64,000 nucleotides of DNA from contig CALXKS010000008.1 of NCBI GenBank assembly GCA_944389015.1, positions 1 through 64,000 of the forward strand. The letters are read 5' to 3'. Position numbers and translations under genes: made by a program. Below the pieces are notes generated by a model. The model was not told where the DNA came from and made no database searches. It worked only from the letters and a program-made list of their open reading frames with translations. Positions 8,131 through 15,921 of the stretch are shown here, piece by piece. The stretch's first letter is position 1, and each line of letters opens with the position of its first letter. Source of the DNA: an uncultured Spirochaetaceae bacterium. Lineage in GTDB: Bacteria > Spirochaetota > Spirochaetia > Sphaerochaetales > Sphaerochaetaceae.

Positions 8131-8622
8131 ATGCCGATCCTCATCACCTCAGACATCCATGGAAGCCGGGAAGGCGTGAAGCTTCTTGAGAGCGCTATCA
8201 GGGAATACAAGCCTGAAATGATAATCTCCGCAGGAGATCAATGCCCTGATGAGGAGAATGCCGCATTCTATTCATCGCTGAAAGCTGTACGTGGCAATTG
8301 CGACAGATTCTACGAGTATGGGAATATCCCATTCCCGCCGCTATCGCTGACACTGAAAGCCTATGGACGGAGCATCACGGTAACGCATGGCGACAGACTA
8401 TACTATGATGATTTCTCTCTCGCTTCCGGTGATATATTCATATCAGGACATACACATGTACCTGTACTGGAGGAGAAGGATGGGATCTATATATGCAATC
8501 CGGGGTCACCTTCACGGCCAAGATCCTCTGAAGGACCGTCAGCAGTGCTTCTGACGGAATCCGGAATATCCCTTCTGTCTCTCTTATCCCTGGATTTCCT
8601 CCGTACGCTTTCCTTCCGCTGA
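8131..8622 (+). CDS. YfcE/MJ0936-type metallophosphodiesterase
   Basis: A 163-residue calcineurin-like metallophosphoesterase of the small YfcE/Vps29 family. Metal ligands are visible as D-I-H-G near residue 8, G-D-Q near residue 40, R-G-N-C-D near residue 60, T-H-G-D near residue 90 and G-H-T-H-V-P near residue 112. It should hydrolyse phosphodiesters in the cytoplasm. The start at 8131 was preferred over GTG at 8116 because a -35/-10 pair places the transcript start next to it. The last 136 bp overlap the 3' end of the convergent gene; the true family fold ends near L-L-T-E-S-G-I. Confidence 0.85.
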   Translation: MPILITSDIHGSREGVKLLESAIREYKPEMIISAGDQCPDEENAAFYSSLKAVRGNCDRFYEYGNIPFPPLSLTLKAYGRSITVTHGDRLYYDDFSLASGDIFISGHTHVPVLEEKDGIYICNPGSPSRPRSSEGPSAVLLTESGISLLSLLSLDFLRTLSFR

Positions 8623-10205
8623 GATCTGCTGCAGCGTTCCTCAAGACGTCCAAGCTCCGAAAGGTAGTATGAGAAGAGACGTGCAGCGGGCACGGTGCGC
8701 CCATTGAAATCAGAGATGAAATGATCCGGAAGCTTATCAGGTTCCTGAAGGCTCAGAGCTTTAAGAAGCTCCAGTCCCTTTTCCAGAATCTCCTTTCCTT
8801 TCTTCCCGTATGCGCTGAATGACAGTGCAGCAATTCTAAGCACCCCCGGGAAGCGATATACTATCGAAGGAAATCTCCCAAACCATGAGACGAGGGCAGG
8901 AAAAGGCGAATAACCCATGGAAATAAGATACAGCGAGTAAACACCTTCATATAGAGCCATGACAGCACTGGCCTCAGGGGATAGAGGCTTATCCGGAAGA
9001 TAATCGGAGGCCAGAGGCATGAAGGGAAATGCGAATGCCGTAGCGATGGCATCAGGGAAGGATCCTCTGAGATCTGATGGAACGGGCCTTCCGTCTACGC
9101 ATCTGATTTCCCCGATGATTCCCTTTGTCAGCTTTCTGCTGTAATCGCTGCCGCTGCCTATCATATGGATTATCCTTGCATAGTCATCAGCACCTCTGTT
9201 CTTAAGAGAAGGGAGCATAGGATCATCCGTTTTGGAAAGCTCGTATAGCACAGAGCTCAGATAGGCTATATCAAGGCCCTCTTCTATCGCAGCATCTCTT
9301 AGCTTCTTTACGCTCTCCGGGGAGAAGAAACCGAGATTCGAACCGAGAAATGCCGAATCCCTCCAGCTTGGAAGCAATGCTCCATCCTGTGTTTTCCTGA
9401 GGCATGACACGATGCAGTCATTGCAGCGGTGGGGAAGAATGCCATATCTATCCATAAGCGCTTTTCCATCCAGCAGATATGCTCTTGGATCAAAACGGTC
9501 CCTATAACCATATACAGGAAGCCATCCCAGGCGGAGAGCACTGTCAATCATCCTGCAGCTTCCCTCGATCTTCAGAGCCCTGAGGGCCCTGGATCTTTCA
9601 ATCTTCCTATTGTATGCGTTGCTATCCTTCTCCGCAGAAGACCTGCGGAAGCATGGCATCGATATTCCCTTGAGATTCCTTACTCCGAAAAGATATCCAA
9701 GACCATCAGAAGGAATCTCCATCCCGTCGGAAATGAGAGAAGAATAAACGACGCCATTCTCCCCTGCTCTTCCTATTGCAAGATAGGAATCTGTACTGCT
9801 GTCAGAGAATGCTGAACCGAATCCTGCGGCGCTCATTCCTGCAGTCTTCTCTGCAGATACGACACAAGCCCCCGCGGATGAAAGCGCAATAGCAGAGAGC
9901 CTCCTGGCTCTTCCTGTTACCACCAGAGAACTGATCCCAAGCCTAAGGAGGGAATATCCCGGCGAAAGATTTGAGAAAACCACGGCTCGCCTTGAAGTGA
10001 CAGGGGAACGGAAGACTATGGAAAAGAATGAGGAACCCCGGAAAGCAGTGCTTTCTGGAGATGGAGCGGAGATTACGATAGGATCATCCTGCTGGAATCT
10101 ATCATAGAGTTTCAGACCAAGCTCAAGCGCAGAGCTATTGCTATATTCCCCAGCCTCAATGTCTTCATATGTTCCACTATCCAGAGCTATATGGATTATG
10201 CGCAT
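8487..10205 (-). CDS. degenerate aldehyde:ferredoxin oxidoreductase-like protein
   Basis: A 572-residue relative of tungsten-dependent aldehyde ferredoxin oxidoreductase (AOR). The N-terminal AOR domain is recognisable (R-S-P-V-T-S near residue 66, I-G-R-A-G-E-N near residue 145). Three Fe-S ligands are kept as C261-x2-C264-x3-C268, and an E-E-G-L-D segment resembles the pterin-binding D-x-x-G-L-D. The distal fourth Cys motif and the second pterin motif of active AORs are not seen, and the expected Cys before G-L-D is replaced. It may be non-catalytic or use an altered cofactor. The last ~45 residues are Arg/Ser/Asp-rich and lie inside the convergent phosphodiesterase gene, so they are probably a read-through tail. 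The start at 10205 was chosen because a perfect TATAAT ends six nt upstream; an upstream in-frame ATG (10286) would add 27 residues unlike the family. Confidence 0.65.
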   Translation of the reverse strand: MRIIHIALDSGTYEDIEAGEYSNSSALELGLKLYDRFQQDDPIVISAPSPESTAFRGSSFFSIVFRSPVTSRRAVVFSNLSPGYSLLRLGISSLVVTGRARRLSAIALSSAGACVVSAEKTAGMSAAGFGSAFSDSSTDSYLAIGRAGENGVVYSSLISDGMEIPSDGLGYLFGVRNLKGISMPCFRRSSAEKDSNAYNRKIERSRALRALKIEGSCRMIDSALRLGWLPVYGYRDRFDPRAYLLDGKALMDRYGILPHRCNDCIVSCLRKTQDGALLPSWRDSAFLGSNLGFFSPESVKKLRDAAIEEGLDIAYLSSVLYELSKTDDPMLPSLKNRGADDYARIIHMIGSGSDYSRKLTKGIIGEIRCVDGRPVPSDLRGSFPDAIATAFAFPFMPLASDYLPDKPLSPEASAVMALYEGVYSLYLISMGYSPFPALVSWFGRFPSIVYRFPGVLRIAALSFSAYGKKGKEILEKGLELLKALSLQEPDKLPDHFISDFNGRTVPAARLFSYYLSELGRLEERCSRSQRKESVRRKSRDKRDRRDIPDSVRSTADGPSEDLGREGDPGLHI

Positions 10206-10211
10206 AGGTCG

Positions 10212-10217
10212 ATTATA
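10212..10217 (-). promoter_or_regulatory. -10 box TATAAT, leaderless start for 10205
   Basis: Perfect TATAAT on the minus strand, six nt from the ATG at 10205. No Shine-Dalgarno sequence lies between. It is back to back with the promoter of the divergent kinase gene. Confidence 0.6.
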
Positions 10218-10290
10218 CTCCAAATATCCATCAGCGTCCCCTCTCCATGCAGCAAACAGGAAATTAACACATTCATTTCCATCCATCTGC

Positions 10291-10296
10291 TATCAT
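10291..10296 (+). promoter_or_regulatory. extended -10 (TGC-TATCAT), leaderless start for 10303
   Basis: TGC followed directly by TATCAT, six nt before the ATG at 10303. No convincing -35 or Shine-Dalgarno sequence is seen. Confidence 0.55.
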
Positions 10297-10302
10297 TAGG
10301 AC

Positions 10303-11955
10303 ATGGAAAAGATCAAAGTACTGATTGATGGCGTGGAGATTGCCGCAGAAGCGGGAACAGAGCTCCTGAGCCTTGTCGACAGATACAGCATAAGCTATAT
10401 GGATAATCCTATAGCTGCGGCATATGTCAATGGCTATATAGTCTCCCTCCGAGAAAGAGTCGAAGGCAATGCTGAGATAAAGACCATCAGGGTGATATCG
10501 CAGGAGGGAAAGCGGGTATACAGGAAGTCCCTCTGCTTCCTTCTCTGCTATGCTTCCGCCCTTATTGCGCCGGAAAGGACTCTGATCATAGGGCACAGCC
10601 TTGGAGATGGCTTCTTCTTCCGCTACAGAGATGGAATGAAGCCTGATACGGATAAACTCAGGAAAGCCATGCAGGATGCTGTCAGGGACAATCTTCCGAT
10701 AGATATAGTAACGCTCTCTGCGGAGGAGGCAATCGCCTACTCTGAGAACAGGAGACTGGATGAGACAAAGAAGCTTCTGATGACAGAGAATGGGAGCGAT
10801 TACAGATTCGCGAAGATGGGGACATGCTATGAACTGTACCATGAGCCGATGCTTCCCTCTGCAGGGTATATAGGATTATGGGAACTGATGGATTATCAGG
10901 GGGGCCTGCTCCTAAGGTATCCACAATCAAGAAGCCCATTCCAGATCATGCCCTTTTCTGATAATCCCCTGCTCTTCTCCGTATTCAGGGAGAACAAGAG
11001 AATATCGGAAATCCTTGAGATCAGATCCCTCGGAGATCTTAATATGAAGATTGCTGATGGTACGATAACGGAGACCATAAGGCTCTCCGAATCGCTTCAG
11101 AGACAGAGAATTGCCTCGATTGCCTCTGCAATAAAGGAGAAAGGGTCGGTAAAAGCGGTATTCATCGCAGGGCCATCATCATCAGGGAAGACAACATCAT
11201 CGATGAAGCTGACAGATGAGCTGAAGATTCTCGGATATGAACCCATAAGGCTTTCTCTTGACGATTACTATCTTTCAGAACCGGATATCCCAGTGGATGA
11301 GAACGGGGAAAAGGACTTCGATGTCCTTCATTCGCTGGATATCCCTCTATTCAGGAGCCAGCTTTCCGACCTGACTGTAGGAAAAGAGATCCACCCTGCT
11401 TCACATTCATTCAAGGAAAAGAAAACAGTTCTCAGTGAAAACACTATCAGGATGGGAGATAAATCAATACTGATCATTGAGGGCATCCATGGACTTAACC
11501 CCGCTCTGATAGCTGATTTCCCTGAGGATCTTGTTTTCCGCGTATACATCTCAGCGCTGACACAGGTAAATCTGGATACAAGGCTGAGGATAAGCACTAC
11601 AGATAACCGTATTCTGAGAAGAATGGTCCGCGACAATAGAACAAGAGGGATAACAGCATCTGAAACACTGAAAAGATGGCCTCAGGTCGAACGAGGGGAG
11701 AAAAACAATATCTTTCCCTTCCAGAACAACGCAGATGTTATGATAAACAGTGCTCTTGAGTATGAACTGCCTGTCCTCTCTGTTTATGCGATCCCACTCC
11801 TGAAATCCGTAAAGAAGGAGGATGGCGAACCATATGCCGTTGCAAGAAGACTCATAGATTTCCTGAGTCTTATCTATCCGATGCCATCTGAGCAGGTGCC
11901 TCCAGACTCAACGCTCAGGGAATTCATCGGAGGATCTATTTACGGTGCTATCTGA
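10303..11955 (+). CDS. TGS-like/uridine-kinase-like fusion (nucleoside kinase)
   Basis: A 550-residue cytoplasmic protein. Residues 1-60 resemble a TGS/ThiS-type beta-grasp domain, and residues 60-220 resemble the second (editing-like) domain of threonyl-tRNA synthetase. From about 280 there is a phosphoribulokinase/uridine kinase domain with Walker A G-P-S-S-S-G-K-T-T near residue 290, a substrate segment S-L-D-D-Y-Y, and the family's E-G-I-H-G-L-N-P. This three-part layout is known in bacterial 'nucleoside kinase' annotations. The substrate is unproven; uridine or cytidine phosphorylation is the family's activity. It is transcribed divergently from the AOR-like gene and starts directly after a -10 box. 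Confidence 0.8.
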   Translation: MEKIKVLIDGVEIAAEAGTELLSLVDRYSISYMDNPIAAAYVNGYIVSLRERVEGNAEIKTIRVISQEGKRVYRKSLCFLLCYASALIAPERTLIIGHSLGDGFFFRYRDGMKPDTDKLRKAMQDAVRDNLPIDIVTLSAEEAIAYSENRRLDETKKLLMTENGSDYRFAKMGTCYELYHEPMLPSAGYIGLWELMDYQGGLLLRYPQSRSPFQIMPFSDNPLLFSVFRENKRISEILEIRSLGDLNMKIADGTITETIRLSESLQRQRIASIASAIKEKGSVKAVFIAGPSSSGKTTSSMKLTDELKILGYEPIRLSLDDYYLSEPDIPVDENGEKDFDVLHSLDIPLFRSQLSDLTVGKEIHPASHSFKEKKTVLSENTIRMGDKSILIIEGIHGLNPALIADFPEDLVFRVYISALTQVNLDTRLRISTTDNRILRRMVRDNRTRGITASETLKRWPQVERGEKNNIFPFQNNADVMINSALEYELPVLSVYAIPLLKSVKKEDGEPYAVARRLIDFLSLIYPMPSEQVPPDSTLREFIGGSIYGAI

Positions 11956-11990
11956 TTCCGGATCAGGAAACCTGTGAAGAAGGAGCAATG

Positions 11991-13322
11991 AGCCTGTAAG
12001 ATTCTTTGTGTAATTGGAAAATGCTACTGTTATAAAGGAGAGACAGCAGATGACCAAGAAAGGCACGAAGGAAAAGGATGTAATCGATCAGATCATCGAT
12101 CAGCTTGACCTGCATGGAATGACACAGGAAGAGCTGTTCGGAGCAGATGGACTAGCAAAGAAGCTCACAGCAAGGCTGCTTAATAAGGCACTCGAGGCCG
12201 AGATGGATACGCACCTCGGCTACAAGAAGCATTCCAGCGAAGGGGATGGCAGCGGGAACAGCCGGAACGGCTACTCGGAGAAGACCGTCATCACCGGAGA
12301 TGGAGAGGCGCAGATAAAGGTGCCCAGGGACCGCAACGGGGAGTTTGAGCCTGAGATCGTGAAGAAACAAGAAAGAAGGCTTCCGCTGTTCAATGAGCAG
12401 ATCATCTCGCTCTACTCCCGGGGAATGACGACAAGGGACATACAGTCGCACCTGAAGGAGATCTACGATGTGGATGTCTCCCCGGAGCTCATAAGCAATG
12501 TTACGGACGCGGTGCATGAGGATGTCCGCTCATGGCGCACCAGGCCCCTTGAGGGCATGTATCCGATCATCTATCTGGATGCGGTGAGAGTGAACAGCAG
12601 GGAGAGCGGGAAGAGCGTGAACAAGGCGCTCTACATCGCATTGGCCATTACGATGGAAGGACATAAGGATGTCCTTGGGTTCTACCTGTCGGACAATGAG
12701 GATGCGAAGTTCTGGATGAGCGTGCTTACGGACCTGAGGAACCGCGGAGTGCAGGACATACTCATCGCCTGCATGGATGGGCTCACAGGCTTCCCTGACG
12801 CAGTCAGAGCGGTATTCCCGGAGACAAGGATCCAGCTGTGCATAGTGCACATGGTTAGAAACAGCACGAAGTATGTGAGCTACAAGGACCTCAAGGCCGT
12901 ATGCCGCGACCTGAAGAGGATATACAGCGCTCCGACAGAGGATGAGGCGCTCCTCGCCCTCAAGGACTTCGGAGCAGCCTGGGATTCCAAGTATCCGATG
13001 ATCCGCAGATCCTGGGAAAGCCGCTGGAACGATCTGAACGAGTTCTTCCAGTACCCGGATGAGATACGCAGGGTCATCTATACCACGAATGCCATCGAGA
13101 GCCTGAACTACTCTCTGCGGAAGGTGACGAAGAACCGGTCGGCATTCCCTGATGATGACTCAATCTACAAGATCATGTATCTTGCGATTGACAAGGCAAG
13201 CCAGAAATGGACTCAGCCGATCAGGAACTGGGGGCTTGCCCTTAACCAGTTCTCCATTGTCTTTGGAGATAGGGTCAAGCTATGAATGAGAAATTCAATT
13301 ACACAGAATTCTTGACAAGCCT
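11991..13322 (+). mobile_element. IS256-family insertion sequence
   Basis: A single transposase gene is flanked by imperfect inverted repeats: 11991-12016 on the left and 13296-13322 on the right. They share the inner 10-mer TGTGTAATTG exactly and an AAGA-TTCT core with small gaps. The right end (ACACAGAATTCTTGAC) is typical of IS256-family termini. The element is about 1.33 kb. No 8-bp target duplication could be found: GAGCAATG lies to the left and AGAAACAA to the right. The true ends may differ by a few bases, or the flanks have changed since insertion. It sits between the nucleoside kinase and Nudix genes and does not visibly break either. Confidence 0.75.
12050..13285 (+). CDS. IS256-family (mutator-type) DDE transposase
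   Basis: A 411-residue transposase, full length for IS256. The DDE residues fall in Y-L-D-A-V near residue 180, C-M-D-G-L-T-G-F-P near residue 245, and T-N-A-I-E-S-L-N near residue 350, with the family's R-x-V-I-Y-T-T-N-A-I-E context. The N-terminal half holds the DNA-binding region with G-N-S-R-N-G-Y and the Y-S-R-G-M-T-T-R-D-I helix-turn-helix. No frameshift or stop is present, so it should be active. The start at 12050 has AAGGAG 9 nt upstream; an in-frame TTG at 12014 lies inside the left inverted repeat and was rejected. Confidence 0.9.
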   Translation: MTKKGTKEKDVIDQIIDQLDLHGMTQEELFGADGLAKKLTARLLNKALEAEMDTHLGYKKHSSEGDGSGNSRNGYSEKTVITGDGEAQIKVPRDRNGEFEPEIVKKQERRLPLFNEQIISLYSRGMTTRDIQSHLKEIYDVDVSPELISNVTDAVHEDVRSWRTRPLEGMYPIIYLDAVRVNSRESGKSVNKALYIALAITMEGHKDVLGFYLSDNEDAKFWMSVLTDLRNRGVQDILIACMDGLTGFPDAVRAVFPETRIQLCIVHMVRNSTKYVSYKDLKAVCRDLKRIYSAPTEDEALLALKDFGAAWDSKYPMIRRSWESRWNDLNEFFQYPDEIRRVIYTTNAIESLNYSLRKVTKNRSAFPDDDSIYKIMYLAIDKASQKWTQPIRNWGLALNQFSIVFGDRVKL

Positions 13323-13392
13323 AGAAACAACTGGCATTGATACAGCATTCACTGTGGCAATCGGCAAATTGCACATGGCCGCTGTTGGTAGC

Positions 13393-13881
13393 TCATTCAT
13401 CCAGATAAGCATTCAGAAAATATGCGGCAAGACTGCCAGGTTTTATATTCTTTCTTGCCTCATCCTTCGTGAACCATTCATATGCATCCACTTCCTGATT
13501 GACACATAATTCACTATCATCATCGACAAATGCAGTGAAATTGCACATCAGCGTATCGGAAGGCTCAAAGAACTTCGTTCTGTTGAATCTGAGAAAAGAG
13601 ACTGTCATGCCGGTTTCTTCTTTGATTTCCCTTATAGCCGCCTGTTCCAGCTGTTCTGTCCGATTCACATATCCTGCCACAAGGATGAAGAACGGCCTTC
13701 CGTATTGCTTTATCAGCAATATCCTGTCTGTCTGCTTATTGACTACAATCATGCTAACAGCAACATTGTACATCGGGAAACGATACTGATTGCACTTTGG
13801 GCAGAAAGGTATCATTCCTTCATTCTCAAGATATTTCCCGACTAACGCTGTTCCGCATTCCTGACAGTATTTACCATTCAT
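13393..13881 (-). CDS. Nudix hydrolase with N-terminal zinc ribbon (NudC-like)
   Basis: A 162-residue protein. Residues 1-30 form a zinc ribbon with two C-x2-C pairs (C-Q-E-C and C-P-K-C). The Nudix box G-x5-E-x7-R-E-I-K-E-E-T-G is complete near residue 80. The layout is like a short NADH pyrophosphatase without its N-terminal domain. It would hydrolyse a nucleoside diphosphate linked to another group. The start at 13881 was chosen because it begins at the zinc ribbon and has AAAGGA about 10 nt upstream. Confidence 0.8.
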   Translation of the reverse strand: MNGKYCQECGTALVGKYLENEGMIPFCPKCNQYRFPMYNVAVSMIVVNKQTDRILLIKQYGRPFFILVAGYVNRTEQLEQAAIREIKEETGMTVSFLRFNRTKFFEPSDTLMCNFTAFVDDDSELCVNQEVDAYEWFTKDEARKNIKPGSLAAYFLNAYLDE

Positions 13882-13986
13882 GCTTTTTGATTCCTTTGGC
13901 AATAATCCATTTCTTTTCCGGCTCGCATCATACACCGCAAAGGCTTTTATACCTGCAGAGACGGTCTGGGAACATCATAGAAACAA

Positions 13987-14015
13987 CTGCTGCAGAAGAC
14001 TTGCTCCTACAGCAG
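13987..14015 (-). terminator. intrinsic terminator after ilvE
   Basis: On the minus strand, stem CTGCTGTAG/CTGCAGCAG (one G-U pair, 9 bp), an 11-nt loop, then TTGTTTCT. It lies 25 nt downstream of the ilvE stop. Confidence 0.55.
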
Positions 14016-14040
14016 CTATCAATTGCAGAAGAGTCTGCTA

Positions 14041-15066
14041 TCAGCAGATTCTGTGGATCCAGCCAGCAGGTCCTTCGATATTGCCTTCCTGGATTCCTGT
14101 TATAGTCTCACGGAGCTTCGTAAGGACAGGTCCCATCTTCTCCATGCCGGAAGGAACAAGGATCTCTCCGCCATCATATGTGATCGATCCGACAGGCGAG
14201 ATAACGGCAGCTGTTCCGCAGAGACCTACCTCTGCGAAATCCTTGACCTCTGTGAACAGTACAGGACGCTCCTCCACCTCCATGCCAAGCATCTCGGATG
14301 CAACGACAACGATTGAACGGCGGGTGATTGAAGGAAGGATTGTTCCAGACTTCGGAGTAACAAGCTTTCCATCCTTTGTGATGAATATGAAATTAGCACC
14401 GCCTGTCTCCTCGACATAGGTTCTTGTAGCCGCATCAAGATACATATTCTCGCTGAAGCCATGCTTATGGGCATAGTCCCCTGGATAGAGGGACATGGCA
14501 TAATTGAGACCAGCCTTGATATGGCCTGTTCCATGAGGAGCAGCTCTGTCGAAATCACTGACCATGATTCTGATAGGCTTTACACCACCTTTGAAATATG
14601 GACCAACAGGAGTTGCGAACATCCTGAACTCGTACTCCGGAGCCGGAGCGACACCGATGACAGGACCGGAACCGAAAAGGAATGGCCTGATATAAAGCGT
14701 AGCTCCAGATCCATATGGAGGGACCCACGCAGCATTGGCTTTGACAATCTCATCAAGGGCCCTGATGAACATCTCCTCAGGGACTTTAGGCATCAGGAGC
14801 CTCTCAGCGCTATCCTGAAGACGCTTTGCATTCATATCAGGGCGGAAAGCTACGATATCATCATTTTTCTGTGTATAGACCTTAAGGCCTTCAAAACATG
14901 TCTGAGCATACTGAAGGACACCAGCGCTTTCAGAGATAGTGACAGACGCATTCTCCGTCAGACCGCCTTCATCCCAGCTGCCATCCTTCCAATGAGCAAC
15001 GAAACGATAATCCACCGGCATATAGCCGAAGCCGAGCTTGGACCATTCGATATTCTTCTTTTCCAT
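14041..15066 (-). CDS. ilvE: branched-chain amino acid aminotransferase
   Basis: A 341-residue class IV PLP aminotransferase of the long (IlvE type II) form. Visible hallmarks: Q-T-C-F-E-G near residue 55, R-P-D-M-N-A-K-R-L near residue 75, the PLP lysine in H-I-K-A-G-L-N-Y-A near residue 182, and E-E-T-G-G-A-N-F-I-F near residue 220. It interconverts Leu, Ile and Val with their 2-oxo acids, using glutamate/2-oxoglutarate. It has AGAGG upstream of the ATG. A hairpin terminator follows, so it is likely monocistronic. Confidence 0.92.
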   Translation of the reverse strand: MEKKNIEWSKLGFGYMPVDYRFVAHWKDGSWDEGGLTENASVTISESAGVLQYAQTCFEGLKVYTQKNDDIVAFRPDMNAKRLQDSAERLLMPKVPEEMFIRALDEIVKANAAWVPPYGSGATLYIRPFLFGSGPVIGVAPAPEYEFRMFATPVGPYFKGGVKPIRIMVSDFDRAAPHGTGHIKAGLNYAMSLYPGDYAHKHGFSENMYLDAATRTYVEETGGANFIFITKDGKLVTPKSGTILPSITRRSIVVVASEMLGMEVEERPVLFTEVKDFAEVGLCGTAAVISPVGSITYDGGEILVPSGMEKMGPVLTKLRETITGIQEGNIEGPAGWIHRIC

Positions 15067-15116
15067 AGTTAAGCCTCTTTGTTGATTAGAGTAATAATAG
15101 TCTTCTGGAGAATGCT

Positions 15117-15509
15117 CTACAAGATTTCAGAGGTTATATACTCAGCAATTTTCCTATCAGAAGGGCCAAAGTCGTATCCAAGAAGCTCTTCCTTAGGAAC
15201 ATAGGCCGTCCCTGTATGTACAGAAAGGGAGAAGGTATCAGAGAGAGGATGCACAAGACAGCACTTCAGATGATAGAGCTTTCCGTTATTGGTGAAATCA
15301 AAAGCAAGGACCTCCTCTCCTACCTCGATTCCCACTCCAAGCTCTTCATCCCATTCCCTTATGAGAGTGTCTGCAACAGATTCGCCATAACGGTTCTTTC
15401 CTCCGGGAAACTCCCATTTGCCGGAAAGGGATCCTCCGGGGATTCTGTGGGCGATAAGAACCTTACCATCTTTGATTGCAATTCCAGCTGTAGTGATTCT
15501 TTCTTCCAT
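15117..15509 (-). CDS. MutT-type Nudix hydrolase (8-oxo-dGTP diphosphatase-like)
   Basis: A 130-residue Nudix protein that starts exactly at the conserved T-A-G-I-A-I strand. The motif G-K-W-E-F-P-G-G-K precedes a complete Nudix box G-x5-E-x7-R-E-W-D-E-E-L-G. This is the MutT arrangement, which sanitises oxidised dGTP. The ATG at 15509 is six nt from a perfect TATAAT (15516-15521) preceded by TGC, with no Shine-Dalgarno sequence, so it is probably translated from a leaderless mRNA. That promoter overlaps the 3' end of the upstream gene. Confidence 0.85.
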   Translation of the reverse strand: MEERITTAGIAIKDGKVLIAHRIPGGSLSGKWEFPGGKNRYGESVADTLIREWDEELGVGIEVGEEVLAFDFTNNGKLYHLKCCLVHPLSDTFSLSVHTGTAYVPKEELLGYDFGPSDRKIAEYITSEIL

Positions 15510-15515
15510 ATGACC

Positions 15516-15524
15516 ATTATAGCA
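15516..15524 (-). promoter_or_regulatory. extended -10 (TGC-TATAAT), leaderless start for 15509
   Basis: Minus-strand TGCTATAAT, perfect in both elements, ending six nt before the ATG at 15509. It overlaps the last codons of the upstream membrane-protein gene, so it would be an internal promoter of that string of genes. Confidence 0.65.
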
Positions 15525-15921
15525 GTACAAACTGCGGAAAGATGAAATGCATAACGGCAATTGCCGCAGTTATCCATCCAAGGCGTGTCGTCCGATCAAG
15601 CGTCGAGGTCTCAAAATAGGCTTCACCCTGCTCTATCCTCTTCTCAGAGTAACGGAAGCGGAAGAAGAATGCGGAATAGAATATCCAGACTGATGGAACA
15701 AGATCCCCCAGTATGACAGGACCAGGATCCATCGGAAAGAAGAAAGCCAGAAGAGAGATGATGATCCCGGAAATGAAGAATGCATCAAGAAGCTTACGGT
15801 TTTCCATCAATGCACCTTTTATCCTTATGGCAAAGGATATCTGCCGCCTGTAAGTATCAACGAGGAAAAGCAAGGACACGATAATCAGATATGATAATGA
15901 TAGGAAATACTGCTGTATCAT
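15517..15921 (-). CDS. small membrane protein, function unknown
   Basis: A 134-residue protein with three likely transmembrane helices (about residues 5-22, 47-63 and 113-130). A basic/aromatic loop with Y-R-R-Q-I-S-F-A-I-R lies between the first two, and F-F-F-R-F-R-Y-S-E-K-R-I-E-Q before the third. No family is recognised. It overlaps the end of nnrD by 4 bp and has GGAAGG upstream, so the two are co-translated; what it does there is unknown. Confidence 0.65.
   Translation of the reverse strand: MIQQYFLSLSYLIIVSLLFLVDTYRRQISFAIRIKGALMENRKLLDAFFISGIIISLLAFFFPMDPGPVILGDLVPSVWIFYSAFFFRFRYSEKRIEQGEAYFETSTLDRTTRLGWITAAIAVMHFIFPQFVLL

Noticed and set aside
11952-11966. CTGAT/ATCAG hairpin after the nucleoside kinase gene as a terminator
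   Set aside because: Only 5 bp and no T-run.
12014-12049. Upstream TTG start of the transposase
   Set aside because: It falls in the left inverted repeat; the ATG at 12050 has a good ribosome site.
13880-14419. 179-codon plus-strand open frame over the ilvE end
   Set aside because: Antisense to intact ilvE, composition unlike real proteins in the window.
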